Shown in pieces: positions 46,288 to 55,906 of a stretch of 64,000 nucleotides of DNA. The DNA lies in assembly GCF_013407595.1 (NCBI RefSeq), contig NZ_JABEKX010000002.1, positions 434,001-498,000 of the forward strand, given 5' to 3'. Source of the DNA: Lacticaseibacillus absianus. GTDB lineage: Bacteria; Bacillota; Bacilli; Lactobacillales; Lactobacillaceae. How positions within the stretch are numbered: the first letter of the stretch is position 1; every line of letters begins with the position of its first letter. Both the position numbers and the translations under genes were made by a program. The notes beneath the pieces are model-generated. The model saw only the letters and a list, made by a program, of their open reading frames with translations, was not told where the DNA came from and did not search any database.

Positions 46288-46650
46288 ATGGCTGAAAGTA
46301 TCGCGACCGCGACCAGCGATTGTACGAAAATGACGCTTTGCCCGAAGTTCACGAAGACCTTCTCGATCCTGGGCAAGAAGTGGAACGGCATGATCCTGGA
46401 GGTGCTGTTGAACCACGGACCGTCTCGGTTCAAAGACATCGCCGGGGCGGTAGCCAAGTGCTCCGACCGCGTGTTGGTCGAGCGCTTGAAGGAGCTGGAA
46501 GGGGAAGGTCTGATCGACCGGCTGACGCACCCTGATTCCGCCTTGATCGAATACGCGCTGACCCCGAAAGGCGCCGCGCTGGAACCCGTGATGGCCGCTG
46601 CGCACACATGGGGAGACGGCTGGCTGTCTGACGGTGAGTGCGGGCAGTGA
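46288..46650 (+). CDS. HxlR-family transcriptional regulator
   Basis: A 120-residue winged-helix regulator. The family block is LCPKFTKTFSILGKKWNGMILEVLLNHGPSRFKDI, followed by the recognition helix in KCSDRVLVERLKELEGEGLI and the wing before YALTPKG. Two Cys near the N-terminus (at about 12 and 18) and one at about 60 could sense thiol stress, as in YodB/HypR relatives, though that is inference. ATG follows TGAGGTG. No target gene is adjacent on the same strand. Confidence 0.88.
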   Translation: MAESIATATSDCTKMTLCPKFTKTFSILGKKWNGMILEVLLNHGPSRFKDIAGAVAKCSDRVLVERLKELEGEGLIDRLTHPDSALIEYALTPKGAALEPVMAAAHTWGDGWLSDGECGQ

Positions 46651-46669
46651 TCACGCACATCGAGACGAC

Positions 46670-46712
46670 AAGGCGCTGGGCCCCAGTCAAAGCTGGGGCC
46701 CAGCGCCTTTTG
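46670..46712. terminator. terminator of the HxlR gene
   Basis: A perfect 17-bp stem (AAGGCGCTGGGCCCCAG) with TCAAAG loop and a short TTTT tail. Confidence 0.85.
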
Positions 46713-46786
46713 GTGTCCATGTGGGGCCAACCAGTCAGCGCTAGCGCTGCGATCGGCCTTCAGACTGCTAGTGAGCGGAAGTCGGG

Positions 46787-47473
46787 TCAGTCCTCCGGCG
46801 TGAACAGCACCGAGAACGGGTCTGCGTCGCTAGGCGTGACGAGTATCTCATCGGCGAAGGCCTGGTAGGCTGGCGTCATGTCGAACGTGCGGCCGCCATC
46901 ATGGGAGCGTGCGATCGCCAGGCGGGTCATATTGGCGTCGCTATGGTCTTGAAGCGGCGCCTGCACCTGCCAGTTGCGCGTGATCTTCGTACCGGCCGGG
47001 GCGATCAGCAGGCTGAGGGTGCTGGGCTGGGTCGTGCGCAGTCCCTGCAGGTTGACCACCAGGCTGTGGTCAGCATGCTGCAGGATCTGCGTGACGCGGT
47101 AAGTGTCGTTGGCGTCGCCGTCTTGGCGGTTGAAGGTCCCCGCTGCTAGGTCCAGGGCGTAACTGCGTGTGTCACTGCCATAGACGCCGTTGTATTGGGC
47201 GAGGCGTGCCCCGTCGGTGATCGTTGTGGTGGCGTTGGCCGCGGCCGTCGATGAGGCGGGGCTGTTGGTCGCTGCGGATGGCTTGTCAGGGTGTGCGGCC
47301 ACCGGGCGCTTCGCGCGTGAGGACACCTTGACTGGGGTGGGTTCTGGCGTCGTGTTTTGGCCCAAGGCGAAGCCGACGGTCACGGCGATGACGGAGAGGG
47401 CCACGGCACCGACGATGAGGCGCAGGTGGTTCGGCGGGGCAGGTTGGTGGTGACGTTCTTGGCGAGTGGGCAA
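46787..47473 (-). CDS. membrane-anchored extracellular protein, unknown
   Basis: A 228-residue protein: short basic N-terminus, one membrane helix (LRLIVGAVALSVIAVTVGFAL), a Pro/Thr/Ala-rich linker (about residues 40-85), then a compact extracellular domain beginning QYNGVYGSDTRSYALDL. The start is TTG at 47473, 7 bases after AAAGGAGG; the ATG at 47478 is in another frame. The ordering (anchor, linker, beta-rich domain) resembles the DUF6287-type lipoprotein at 57033, but I cannot prove a relation. Function unknown. Confidence 0.75.
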   Translation of the reverse strand: MPTRQERHHQPAPPNHLRLIVGAVALSVIAVTVGFALGQNTTPEPTPVKVSSRAKRPVAAHPDKPSAATNSPASSTAAANATTTITDGARLAQYNGVYGSDTRSYALDLAAGTFNRQDGDANDTYRVTQILQHADHSLVVNLQGLRTTQPSTLSLLIAPAGTKITRNWQVQAPLQDHSDANMTRLAIARSHDGGRTFDMTPAYQAFADEILVTPSDADPFSVLFTPED

Positions 47474-47552
47474 ATCATGGCCTCCTTTGGCAATCGATCG
47501 TGCTTTCAGTATAGCAGACGGCGACCGGTGCGGCAGTGGACCCGGACGATGG

Positions 47553-47581
47553 TGGCATTTTCAGCCGCCGTGTGCTAGACT
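47553..47581 (+). promoter_or_regulatory. candidate pheS leader promoter
   Basis: TAGACT at 47576-47581 with TGC extended -10, weak -35 (GGCATT), 17-base spacer. Confidence 0.45.
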
Positions 47582-47584
47582 AAG

Positions 47585-47822
47585 GGCAATAACCGATCAC
47601 GTAAATACGATGACGGAAGCTCAGGCGGGCGACCCTGCTAGGGAGTGGCATCCATGGACTGGAAGGTGCCTCAGGGTCAAGCGCGTGTTTTCACTTCCCG
47701 AGTAGACTTCTGATAAGGAAGCTCCGGTCCTGCCGTTATGCTGTTGAGTTGCACGATTAGTTCGTGAACAAGGGTGGTACCGCGACGCTTCGTCCCTTTT
47801 TGGGGCGAGGCGTCTTTTTTTG
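47585..47822 (+). promoter_or_regulatory. T-box leader, phenylalanine specifier
   Basis: The specifier TTC at 47690-47692 precedes ACTTCCCGAGTAG, the same conserved tail seen after ACC in the thrS leader. The T-box core AAGGGTGGTACCGCG is at 47770-47784, and the terminator GACGCTTCGTCCC/GGGGCGAGGCGTC with T-run spans 47784-47821. Matches the downstream pheS-pheT. Confidence 0.9.
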
Positions 47823-47876
47823 GGTCCCCGCCCGCATTCGGGGTTACGTGGTCAGACAATGTAAAGGAGAAACAAC

Positions 47877-48923
47877 ATGGATCTTAAGACCAAGTTGGAG
47901 CAGTTGTTCGAAGAGAACCACAAGCAGATCGGCCGGACGGGTGATCTGGACGAACTGAACCAGATCCGCGTCAACCTGTTGGGCAAAAAGGGCCCGATCA
48001 CTGAGGTCCTGCGCGGGATGAAGGATCTCAGCGCAGACGAGCGGCCCAAGGTCGGGGCGTTCGCCAACCAGATCAAGTCGGACTTGCAAGACGCCATCGC
48101 GGCGCGCAAGGCGGCGCTGGAGCAAGCCGTGATCCAAAAGAAGCTGGCGCAGGAGACGATCGACGTGACCCTGCCGGGGGATCAGGTGATCGCTGGCACG
48201 CCGCACATCCTGGCGCAGATCATGGATGATGTCGAGACGTACTTCATCGGCCAGGGTTACCAGGTGATCGACGGGCCAGAAGTCGAAGAAGACCACTACA
48301 ACTTTGAGATGCTGAACATCCCTAAGGACCACCCGGCGCGGGATATGCAGGACACGTTTTACCTCGATTCACAGCTGCTGATGCGCTCGCAGACCAGTCC
48401 AGTCCAGGCGCGCACGATGGAGATCCACGACTTCACCCAGGGGCCGCTGAAGATGATCAGCCCGGGGCGCGTGTACCGGCGCGACACAGATGATGCGACC
48501 CACAGTCACCAGTTCCACCAGATCGAAGGTCTTGTGATCGACAAGCACATCACGATGGCCGACCTCAAGGGGACGCTGTTGGCGCTGGCTCAGCACGTGT
48601 TCGGGGCAGACCGCCAGATCCGGTTGCGCCCGAGCTTCTTCCCGTTCACGGAGCCGTCTGTCGAAGTCGACGTGTCCTGCTTCCGGTGCAACGGCGCCGG
48701 CTGCCCGATCTGCAAGTATTCCGGCTGGATCGAAGTGCTCGGCGCGGGGATGGTGCACCCGAACGTGTTGAACGCCGCAGGGGTCGACGCCGACGCGTAC
48801 GGGGGGTTCGCCTTTGGCCTCGGCCCGGATCGCTTTGCGATGCTCAAGTACGGGATCGACGACATTCGCAGCTTCTACCAGGGCGACGTGCGCTTCTTGT
48901 CCCAGTTCCAACAGGAGGGTTAA
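47877..48923 (+). CDS. pheS: phenylalanyl-tRNA synthetase alpha subunit
   Basis: A 348-residue catalytic class II subunit. N-terminal coiled coil (about 1-90), then motif 2 in [23 protein letters not shown] and motif 3 in [21 protein letters not shown] four-Cys zinc-like cluster ([12 protein letters not shown]) is at about residue 262-275, seen in this branch. ATG follows AAAGGAGAAAC. Only three bases separate it from pheT. Confidence 0.97.
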   Translation: MDLKTKLEQLFEENHKQIGRTGDLDELNQIRVNLLGKKGPITEVLRGMKDLSADERPKVGAFANQIKSDLQDAIAARKAALEQAVIQKKLAQETIDVTLPGDQVIAGTPHILAQIMDDVETYFIGQGYQVIDGPEVEEDHYNFEMLNIPKDHPARDMQDTFYLDSQLLMRSQTSPVQARTMEIHDFTQGPLKMISPGRVYRRDTDDATHSHQFHQIEGLVIDKHITMADLKGTLLALAQHVFGADRQIRLRPSFFPFTEPSVEVDVSCFRCNGAGCPICKYSGWIEVLGAGMVHPNVLNAAGVDADAYGGFAFGLGPDRFAMLKYGIDDIRSFYQGDVRFLSQFQQEG

Positions 48924-48926
48924 TTC

Positions 48927-51341
48927 ATGGATGTCTCATACGCTTGGCTCAAGGAATTGGTGGATGTCCCCGCCACGCCAGAAGAACTGATGGACAAGGT
49001 CTCCCGCACGGGGATCGAGGTCGACTCGGTGCGCTATCCCGACGACCAGAAGATGAAAAAAGTCGTGGTCGGTAAGGTCGTTGAACTCGCCGACCACCCG
49101 GATTCCGACCACCTGCACGTCGCGCAGGTCGACGTCGGGGAAGGTGCGCTGCGCCAGATCGTCTGCGGTGCGCCGAACATCGCCGTTGGGCAGACCGTGA
49201 TCGTTGCGCTGCCAGGGGCCCGCATCGGCGGCAACGAGAAGATCAAGAAGGGCAAGATGCGCGGGGTCGAGAGTCTCGGCATGATCTGTGCGCTGCAGGA
49301 GCTCGGGTTCTCGGACTCGATCGCCCCCAAGTCGTTTGACGCCGGGATCTATGTCTTCGACGAGCCGCTGACGCCGGGGAGCGATGCGCTGGAGGCGCTG
49401 GGCATGCATGATGCGATCCTAGACTTTGAGATCACCCCGAACCGTGCGGACGCCTTAGGGATGCGTGGGGTCGCCTGGGAGGTCGGCGCGACTTACAACA
49501 CGACGCCACACTTTGATGACCAGCCGGTCGTCGAGCAGGGCCGCCCGGTCGCCGACTACCTGACGGCGACCGTCACCGACCCGACCGACGCGCCGGCCTA
49601 CCAGATGCGCGTGGTCGATCACGTGACGGTCCAAGACAGCCCACTGTGGCTACAGCGGCGGTTGTGGAACGCCGGGATCCGGCCGATCAACAACATCGTT
49701 GACGTGACCAACCTGATCATGCTCGGCTACGGCCAGCCGCTGCACGCGTTTGACCATGCGAAGCTGGGCAGCCAGCAGATCGTAGTGCGGCGTGCGACCG
49801 CCGGCGAGGCGTTGACGACGCTAGACGGCAATGCGCACGAGCTGGACCCCGAAGACATTGTGATCACCAACGGCCAGCAGCCGATCGCGCTGGCCGGCGT
49901 GATGGGGGGGCTCGATTCCGAGATCACCGCCACGACAACGACGGTCGTGATCGAGGCGGCGAAGTTCGCCCCGGTCAACGTCCGCAAGACGGCGCTGCGC
50001 TACAACCTGCGCTCGCAGGCCTCCGCCCGGTTCGAAAAAGGGATCGACGTGGGCAGTATCAATGCGGCGCTGGATGAGGCGGCCCGCCTGATGGCCGCCC
50101 TCGGCAACGGAGAGGTGGCCACCGGGACGCTGTCGGCCAGTGCGATCGACGCGACGCCGACGGTGGTGGATATCTCCTTGTCCCGCATCAACCATGTGCT
50201 CGGCACCGCGCTGGATGAAGAGACGGTCAGCGCGATCTTCAAGCGGCTGGGCTTCGGCGTCACGGCTGCCGACGGGCTGTTCGCAGTCTCTGTGCCGACT
50301 CGGCGCTGGGACATCGCGATCGAGGCCGACTTGATCGAGGAGGTCGCCCGGATCTATGGCTATGACAACCTGCCGAGCACACTGCCGACTACCACGATGA
50401 CGATCGGGGAGTTCACCCCGACGCAGGCCCGCATCCGGCGGACCCGTAAGCTGTTGGAAGGGCTGGGCTTGACCCAGATCATCAGCTACGCGCTGACCAG
50501 CCCGACCAAGGCGGCGGCGTTCACCTTGACGCCGGCTGAAGCGACCAGTGTGGCCTTCCCGATGACCGAAGACCACAAGACGCTGCGGCGCAACCTGGTC
50601 AGCGGTTTGCTGGACGCCGTGGCGTATAACGTCGCGCGCAAGCAGACGGACCTCGCCTTGTACGAGCAAGGGCGTGTCTTCCTGCGTACCGCCGGCCACA
50701 CGCGGCCTGCCGAGCACGAGTACGTCGCCGGGGCCTTGAGCGGTCAGCTGATCCAGAAGAACTGGCATCAAGCCGCCCAGTCGGTCGATTTTTACGCTGT
50801 GAAGGGCGTCGTCGAGGCGCTTCTGGCGGACTACCGTCTCGAGACGCCGGTCCAATACGTCGCCTTGACCGATGAGCCGGCGATGCACCCGGGCCAAAGC
50901 GCGACCCTGATGCTCGGCACGCAGGTGATCGGTCTGATCGGACGGCTGCACCCCGCGTATGAGGCAGCCAACAGCCTGCCGCAGACCTTTGTGTTCGAGC
51001 TCGACCTCGACGCCTTGATGGCCGCACCGCGCAGTGAGATGCAGGCGGCACCGGCGCCGAAGTTCCCGAGCGTGACGCGCGACATCGCGGTCCAGGTCCC
51101 AGCGCACGTGACGAATGCGCAGATCCAGGCCGTGATTGCGGCGGTCGGGGGCAAGTACTTGCAGGAGAGTCACCTGTTCGACGTCTATGTCGGCGACAAG
51201 GTGGCAGCGGACCAGAAGAGTCTGGCCTACACGCTGACCTACCGGCGTGACGATCAGACCCTGACAGAAGACGAGGTCAATGCGGCCTTCGCTAAGGTCG
51301 TTGCCGCCCTGACTCAGGAGCTCGCCGCGCAGATCCGCTAA
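48927..51341 (+). CDS. pheT: phenylalanyl-tRNA synthetase beta subunit
   Basis: An 804-residue subunit. N-terminal OB tRNA-binding domain (about 40-150, VVELADHPDSDHLHVAQVD), B3/B4 editing domain (about 210-385), B5 domain (about 405-475), a catalytic-like core (about 490-690) and the C-terminal ferredoxin-like anticodon-binding domain (about 710-804, FPSVTRDIAVQVP). Editing of Tyr-tRNA-Phe is expected. ATG follows CAGGAGGG. Confidence 0.97.
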   Translation: MDVSYAWLKELVDVPATPEELMDKVSRTGIEVDSVRYPDDQKMKKVVVGKVVELADHPDSDHLHVAQVDVGEGALRQIVCGAPNIAVGQTVIVALPGARIGGNEKIKKGKMRGVESLGMICALQELGFSDSIAPKSFDAGIYVFDEPLTPGSDALEALGMHDAILDFEITPNRADALGMRGVAWEVGATYNTTPHFDDQPVVEQGRPVADYLTATVTDPTDAPAYQMRVVDHVTVQDSPLWLQRRLWNAGIRPINNIVDVTNLIMLGYGQPLHAFDHAKLGSQQIVVRRATAGEALTTLDGNAHELDPEDIVITNGQQPIALAGVMGGLDSEITATTTTVVIEAAKFAPVNVRKTALRYNLRSQASARFEKGIDVGSINAALDEAARLMAALGNGEVATGTLSASAIDATPTVVDISLSRINHVLGTALDEETVSAIFKRLGFGVTAADGLFAVSVPTRRWDIAIEADLIEEVARIYGYDNLPSTLPTTTMTIGEFTPTQARIRRTRKLLEGLGLTQIISYALTSPTKAAAFTLTPAEATSVAFPMTEDHKTLRRNLVSGLLDAVAYNVARKQTDLALYEQGRVFLRTAGHTRPAEHEYVAGALSGQLIQKNWHQAAQSVDFYAVKGVVEALLADYRLETPVQYVALTDEPAMHPGQSATLMLGTQVIGLIGRLHPAYEAANSLPQTFVFELDLDALMAAPRSEMQAAPAPKFPSVTRDIAVQVPAHVTNAQIQAVIAAVGGKYLQESHLFDVYVGDKVAADQKSLAYTLTYRRDDQTLTEDEVNAAFAKVVAALTQELAAQIR

Positions 51342-51365
51342 GTTTGACGAAATCTTAACGGCCTG

Positions 51366-51412
51366 GGCAGACGCGCCGTGCCGTTGTCCGCTTGCGGGTC
51401 GGCGCGGTCTGT
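51366..51412 (+). other. hairpin after pheT without T-run
   Basis: CAGAC.CGCCG pairs with CGGCG.GGTCTG around a 20-base loop. Probably a processed or weak 3' end of the pheST transcript. Confidence 0.45.
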
Positions 51413-51447
51413 CCTAACTCCCTGTCGCATTTTGCGGCGGGGTTTTG

Positions 51448-51453
51448 TATAAT
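51448..51453 (+). promoter_or_regulatory. mltG -10 element
   Basis: Consensus TATAAT 39 bases before the mltG start; no good -35 (TTGCGG is too near). Confidence 0.45.
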
Positions 51454-51486
51454 GGGGCCAGTAATTTTTTTGAGGAGGGCATGGGA

Positions 51487-52626
51487 GTGGATAAGTCTCC
51501 GAACCAAGACCCACGGCGTGAAGCCGATTTGGTCACCAGCCGCGCATCGCGCAACTTAGTGAAGTGGATCGTGGGGGTGCTGGTGTCGATCGTCGTCATC
51601 GTCGGGCTCCTGATCGGCCTGTACGTGCACAGCGCCTTGCAGCCACTGGACCCCGAGTCCAAGACCAAGATCGCCGTCACGATCCCCAGCGGTGCGAGCA
51701 CCGGGGATATCGGCACGGTGCTTCAAAAGCGCGGTGTGATCAAAAGCGCCTTGATCTTCAAGTTCTACGTCAAGTTTCACAACGTGCCTAGCTTTCAGGC
51801 GGGGGACTACGATTTTACCAAGGCCGATTCCTTTGATGACATCCTGACCGCACTGCGCGGGGGGGCGATGGCCGACCGGTCGATCGGGACCGTTCTGGTC
51901 AATGAAGGGGTCACCGCCGAAGAGGTTGCAGACAACGTCGCAAAGCTGGCGAAGAAGAACCCGCGCCTGACGCGGGCAGCCTTCATCGCCGCACTCAAGG
52001 ACGACACGTTCTTCAACCGGTTGGTCAAGAAGTACCCGAAGCTCTTGAAGAGCGCGCAGGCCGCGCAAGGCGTGCGCTACCGCCTGGAAGGCTACCTTTT
52101 CCCGGCGACGTACACGGTGGACGCCGAGACCTCCGCAGAGACGCTGATCACGGAGATGGTCGCCAAGACCGATCAGGTGATGACGCCGTACTACGCCGCG
52201 ATCAAGCAGAAGGGCTACTCCGTCCAAGAAGTGCTGACCTTGGCGAGTCTGGTCGAACGCGAAGCGGTCGACGAGACTAACCGGCAGAAGATCGCCGGCG
52301 TCTTCCTCAACCGCCTCGATGTGAAGATGCCACTGCAGTCCGACGTCGCGGTGATGTATGCGCTCAACACGCACAAGACGCTCCTGACCAACAAGGACAC
52401 CAGCGTCGATTCACCGTACAACCTGTACGTCCACGCCGGTTTTGGGCCCGGACCGTTCGACCAGCCATCCGAGCAGTCGATCCGCGCGGTGCTGGCGCCG
52501 AAGGACCGGTCGCTCGACTACCTGTACTTCGTTGGGAATCTGAAGACTGGCGAGATCTTGTACGCGCAGACGCTGCAGCAGCATAATATCAACACACAGC
52601 AGTTCGCCGCCGATAACGGCAACTGA
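51487..52626 (+). CDS. mltG: endolytic murein transglycosylase MltG
   Basis: About 379 residues. One membrane helix (WIVGVLVSIVVIVGLLIGLYV), a LysM-like subdomain (about 50-125) and a YceG/MltG catalytic domain with Glu at about residue 257 (LASLVEREA). It cuts nascent glycan strands. GTG at 51487 is 8 bases from AGGAGG and is preferred; ATG at 51481 is only 2 bases from it. The C-terminal region has DYLYFVGNLKTGEILYAQTLQQH, typical of the family. Confidence 0.93.
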   Translation: MDKSPNQDPRREADLVTSRASRNLVKWIVGVLVSIVVIVGLLIGLYVHSALQPLDPESKTKIAVTIPSGASTGDIGTVLQKRGVIKSALIFKFYVKFHNVPSFQAGDYDFTKADSFDDILTALRGGAMADRSIGTVLVNEGVTAEEVADNVAKLAKKNPRLTRAAFIAALKDDTFFNRLVKKYPKLLKSAQAAQGVRYRLEGYLFPATYTVDAETSAETLITEMVAKTDQVMTPYYAAIKQKGYSVQEVLTLASLVEREAVDETNRQKIAGVFLNRLDVKMPLQSDVAVMYALNTHKTLLTNKDTSVDSPYNLYVHAGFGPGPFDQPSEQSIRAVLAPKDRSLDYLYFVGNLKTGEILYAQTLQQHNINTQQFAADNGN

Positions 52627-52634
52627 CCGTGACC

Positions 52635-52660
52635 CGGGGCGCGACTTCGCGCCCCGTTTT
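52635..52660 (+). terminator. terminator of mltG
   Basis: CGGGGCGCG and CGCGCCCCG arms with ACTT loop, then TTTT. Confidence 0.85.
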
Positions 52661-52691
52661 GTGAGACCAAGACCTGGAGGCTAATTAACGC

Positions 52692-53330
52692 ATGACCGTT
52701 CAAAAACCAATCGTGATCGGGGTCACCGGCGGCTCCGCCAGCGGGAAGACCAGTGTGTCCCGCGCGATCTTCGACCATTTTTCGGGGCACTCGCTGCTCT
52801 TGCTCGAACAGGACTCGTACTACAAGCACAGCGACCTGCCCTTCGAGGAGCGCCGTAAGATCAACTACGACCACCCGCTGGCCTTCGACACGCCACTGCT
52901 GCACCAGCAGCTGCGCCAGTTGATCGCGCGGCAGGCCGTCGATAAGCCGGTCTACGACTACGCGGACCACAACCGGTCCCAAGACGTGGTGCACGTCGAG
53001 CCCAAGGACGTCATCATCGTCGAGGGGATCTTGATCCTCGCCGATGAGGAGCTGCGCAGCCTGATGGACATCAAGGTCTACGTCGACACCGACGACGACA
53101 TCCGGATCATCCGCCGCATCCGGCGCGACATGAAGGAGCGCGGTCGGGCGCTGGATGACATCATCGGTCAGTACCTGAAGACGGTCAAGCCGTCGTACCA
53201 CCAGTTCATCGAACCGACCAAGCGCTACGCCGACATCATCGTGCCGGAAGGGGGCCGCAACACCGTGGCCATCGACCTGCTGGTGACGAAGATCAAGGAT
53301 ATCCTGGCGACGCGCGGGTTGCAGAATTAA
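52692..53330 (+). CDS. udk: uridine kinase
   Basis: A 212-residue pyrimidine salvage kinase. P-loop GGSASGKT at residues 13-20, uridine-binding DHPLAFDT and YDYADHNRS, and the lid [18 protein letters not shown] follows TGGAGGCTAATT. It is commonly linked to greA and mltG in lactobacilli. Confidence 0.96.
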   Translation: MTVQKPIVIGVTGGSASGKTSVSRAIFDHFSGHSLLLLEQDSYYKHSDLPFEERRKINYDHPLAFDTPLLHQQLRQLIARQAVDKPVYDYADHNRSQDVVHVEPKDVIIVEGILILADEELRSLMDIKVYVDTDDDIRIIRRIRRDMKERGRALDDIIGQYLKTVKPSYHQFIEPTKRYADIIVPEGGRNTVAIDLLVTKIKDILATRGLQN

Positions 53331-53334
53331 TCTG

Positions 53335-53363
53335 TTGACATTCGGCGTCAATGTTTCTAACAT
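53335..53363 (+). promoter_or_regulatory. greA promoter
   Basis: Consensus TTGACA and TAACAT with a 17-base spacer. The -35 is one arm of a TTGAC-N7-GTCAA inverted repeat (53335-53351). Confidence 0.65.
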
Positions 53364-53390
53364 AGTTGATTGGCAATACACATAGATCAG

Positions 53391-53428
53391 CGCTGGGATC
53401 CAGCGTAGGAGGCGGGCGCAGGCCCGCC
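53391..53428 (+). other. two small hairpins in the greA leader
   Basis: CGCTGGGATCCAGCG (53391-53405) and GGCGGGC-GCAG-GCCCGCC (53411-53428) fold side by side in the roughly 95-base leader. The second has no T-run. Possibly a pause or attenuation site, fitting for a gene that controls polymerase pausing; inference only. Confidence 0.4.
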
Positions 53429-53465
53429 CCTTCGCGCTAGTCTCGGGGCGTAGAGGAGAATAAAG

Positions 53466-53942
53466 ATGGCAGATAAGAGCTACCCAATGACAGAATCCGG
53501 CAAGCAGAAGCTGGAAGAAGAGCTGGAGAACCTGAAGACCGTCAAGCGGCCCGAGGTGATCAACCGGATCAAGATCGCCCGCGGCTTCGGGGATCTGTCC
53601 GAAAACTCGGAGTACGAAGCGGCTAAAGACGAGCAGTCCACGCTGGAAACGCGCATCGTGACCGTCGAGAACATGCTGCGTTACGCGACGATCATCGATG
53701 CCAACGCCGTGGCCGCCGATGAGGTCAGCCTCGGCAAGAAGGTTTCTTTCGTAGAAGTCGGCGACGACGAGGAAGAGACCTACGAGATCGTCGGCGCGGC
53801 GGAAGCGGACGCGTTCAACGGCAAGATCTCGAACGAAAGCCCGATCGCCGAAGGCCTGATCGGCCACAAGGTCGGCGACACCGTGGCGGTGCAGACCCCT
53901 GGTGGGGATATGACCATCAAGATCACGAAGGTCGAAGGTTAA
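53466..53942 (+). CDS. greA: transcription elongation factor GreA
   Basis: A 158-residue factor rescuing backtracked RNA polymerase. N-terminal coiled coil with acidic tip ([20 protein letters not shown]), which delivers the catalytic Mg2+, and a C-terminal FKBP-like domain ending in [24 protein letters not shown] follows AGAGGAGAATA. Confidence 0.97.
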   Translation: MADKSYPMTESGKQKLEEELENLKTVKRPEVINRIKIARGFGDLSENSEYEAAKDEQSTLETRIVTVENMLRYATIIDANAVAADEVSLGKKVSFVEVGDDEEETYEIVGAAEADAFNGKISNESPIAEGLIGHKVGDTVAVQTPGGDMTIKITKVEG

Positions 53943-54010
53943 GGCGACCCATGCCGATTAGTCGATGCGATCAGCGTCGGCTAGCGGCAGACGTCGGCAC
54001 CAGTGACGCA

Positions 54011-54035
54011 AGCCGCGGCAGAGCCGCGGCTTTTT
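54011..54035 (+). terminator. terminator of greA
   Basis: AGCCGCGGC and GCCGCGGCT arms with AGA loop, then TTTTT. Confidence 0.9.
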
Positions 54036-54096
54036 GGCGTCAGGCGGAACGGGCAAAATCAGTCGCGAGGCCTAAGCCAACGGCACCCCCATGCCG

Positions 54097-54102
54097 TATA
54101 AT
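54097..54102 (+). promoter_or_regulatory. liaF operon -10 element
   Basis: Consensus TATAAT 30 bases before liaF, flanked by CCCCAT...ATGGGG-like symmetry; -35 weak. Confidence 0.45.
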
Positions 54103-54131
54103 GGGGACATCAATCATTCAAGGAGGCCGCG

Positions 54132-54845
54132 ATGAAACGACGCTGGCAACTATTCTGGCTGATCGAGCTCGGCCTACTGCTCTTGTTGGGGTTCCAAACC
54201 GTGACGAACCCGTCTTCTTTGATCGGGGTCATCTTCGGGAGCTGCGCGCTGCTGTTGGGGCTGAAGGGCCGCTTCTGGCGGACGTTTTGGCTCACGCTCG
54301 GGACCGTCTTGATGGTCGTCTCGGTGTTCATCAACCCGACGGTCTGGGTCATGCTGTTCATCGCGCTGATCGCACTGCTGCGCTTTTTCTCCGGCAGCCA
54401 GCACGATCGCGTGATGCCCTGGGCGAAGAAGCAGTACGTGGCGGTGCGCGCGAAGACACCGATGGAGAAGGGCGGCACGCGCAAGCGCCACGCCTGGTTC
54501 GGTGACGAGACGATCGGCAGTGGGGTGTTCGAGTGGGATGACCTCAACATGACCTTGGCCGCCGGGGACACGATCGTCGACCTCGGCAACACACTGTTGC
54601 CGACCGGGGACAACACGATCGTGATCCGGAAGGGCTTCGGCAAGACCCGGGTGCTCGTCCCAGTCGGTGTTGGCGTGCTGGTCGACCACAGCGCGGTGAT
54701 CGGTGATCTGACGCTTGACGGGGTGGAGCTCTCGCTGCACAATGAAGCCGTGAAGCACTACAGCCCGGATTACGATTCGGCGAGTCGGCGCATTCACATC
54801 ATCACGAATGTGATCGTCGGTGATCTGGAGGTGCTGTCGGTATGA
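54132..54845 (+). CDS. liaF: LiaF-like cell wall stress regulator
   Basis: A 237-residue membrane protein. About four N-terminal membrane helices (to about residue 90) are followed by a C-terminal cell-wall-active-antibiotics-response beta domain beginning near KRHAWFGDETIGSGVFEWDDLNM, with FGKTRVLVPVGVGVLVDHSAVIGDL. LiaF inhibits the LiaS kinase in the absence of stress. ATG follows AAGGAGG. The stop overlaps liaS by four bases (ATGA), forming the typical liaFSR unit. Confidence 0.92.
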   Translation: MKRRWQLFWLIELGLLLLLGFQTVTNPSSLIGVIFGSCALLLGLKGRFWRTFWLTLGTVLMVVSVFINPTVWVMLFIALIALLRFFSGSQHDRVMPWAKKQYVAVRAKTPMEKGGTRKRHAWFGDETIGSGVFEWDDLNMTLAAGDTIVDLGNTLLPTGDNTIVIRKGFGKTRVLVPVGVGVLVDHSAVIGDLTLDGVELSLHNEAVKHYSPDYDSASRRIHIITNVIVGDLEVLSV

Positions 54846-55906
54846 AACCTCACCGCATCGTGTGGCAGTTCCTGTTCACCCTGATCCTGATCGGCGCGCT
54901 GGAGGCGGGGATCGTCTACCTGGTCACGACCAAGACCACGCAAGGGTTCTTGACGATCCTGATGACGCCGGTGTTCGCCGGGCCGATCCTCGCCTACCTG
55001 ATCTCGGGGGCCGTGTTGGTCGCACTGATCGTCACGATCAGTACATATAGTCTGATGCGTGTCCAGCACAACCAGCTCTCGCGCCGGTTGACGCAGCTGG
55101 TCGCCGGCCAGTACGAGGCGCCGGTGCTTGCGCGTACGACGCAAGCCAATGCGGCGCTTGGCCAAGATGTCGCAGAACAACTTGAAGCCTTGCGGCAAAA
55201 AATGATACGCTTACAGCATGAGATCGAGCGCTACTCCAGCACCCCGATCCTGGTCGGGGGGGAATCCAAGGAGGAGATCCTGACCCAGGAGCGTCACCGC
55301 TTGGCACGCGAGTTGCACGACTCCGTGTCGCAGCAGCTGTTCGCGGCGATGATGATGCTCTCCGCGCTGCGCAGCGTGGTCAACGCGACGACGCCGGACG
55401 CGCCAGAGCTCAAGCAGATCAAGACGATCGAAAGTGTGATCAACGAGGCCCAAGCCGAGATGCGCGCCCTGCTGTTGCATCTGCGCCCGACCACGCTGGA
55501 AGGCAAGTCGCTGCGTGAAGGGATCATCGCGCTGTTGCAGGAGTTGCAGACCAAGATCAAGATCCATATCGAGTGGGAGCTGGCGGATGTTCACCTGCCG
55601 GCGGCGGTCGAAGATAACCTCTTTCGGATCGTGCAGGAGCTGCTCAGTAACACGCTGCGCCACGCCAAGGCGCAGTCGCTCGAAGTGTACTTGCGCCGCG
55701 TCGACACCAACGTGATCCTGCGCGTGGTGGACGACGGCGTGGGGTTTGACCCCAAGACCGAAAATACGACCGGGAGTTACGGCCTGTCGAACATCACCGA
55801 GCGCGCCGCCAGTGTGGGCGGCACCGCTAAGGTGATCTCGTTCCCGAAAAAGGGGACCAGCGTCGAAATTCGGGTCCCGCTATCAAAGGAAGTCGCGAAT
55901 GATTAA
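54842..55906 (+). CDS. liaS: envelope-stress sensor histidine kinase LiaS/VraS
   Basis: A 354-residue NarL-type kinase. Two membrane helices with a very short extracellular loop (about residues 9-65), typical of intramembrane-sensing kinases. A coiled-coil linker precedes the HisKA_3 domain with His159 in RHRLARELHDSVSQQLF. The HATPase domain carries EDNLFRIVQELLSNTLRHA (N box) and VVDDGVGFD (G1). Overlaps liaF upstream and liaR downstream. Responds to cell wall antibiotics in relatives. Confidence 0.95.
   Translation: MKPHRIVWQFLFTLILIGALEAGIVYLVTTKTTQGFLTILMTPVFAGPILAYLISGAVLVALIVTISTYSLMRVQHNQLSRRLTQLVAGQYEAPVLARTTQANAALGQDVAEQLEALRQKMIRLQHEIERYSSTPILVGGESKEEILTQERHRLARELHDSVSQQLFAAMMMLSALRSVVNATTPDAPELKQIKTIESVINEAQAEMRALLLHLRPTTLEGKSLREGIIALLQELQTKIKIHIEWELADVHLPAAVEDNLFRIVQELLSNTLRHAKAQSLEVYLRRVDTNVILRVVDDGVGFDPKTENTTGSYGLSNITERAASVGGTAKVISFPKKGTSVEIRVPLSKEVAND

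Noticed and set aside
53951-54505. 184-residue frame overlapping liaF
   Set aside because: Runs through the greA terminator and the liaF promoter; the out-of-frame liaF has the real domains.
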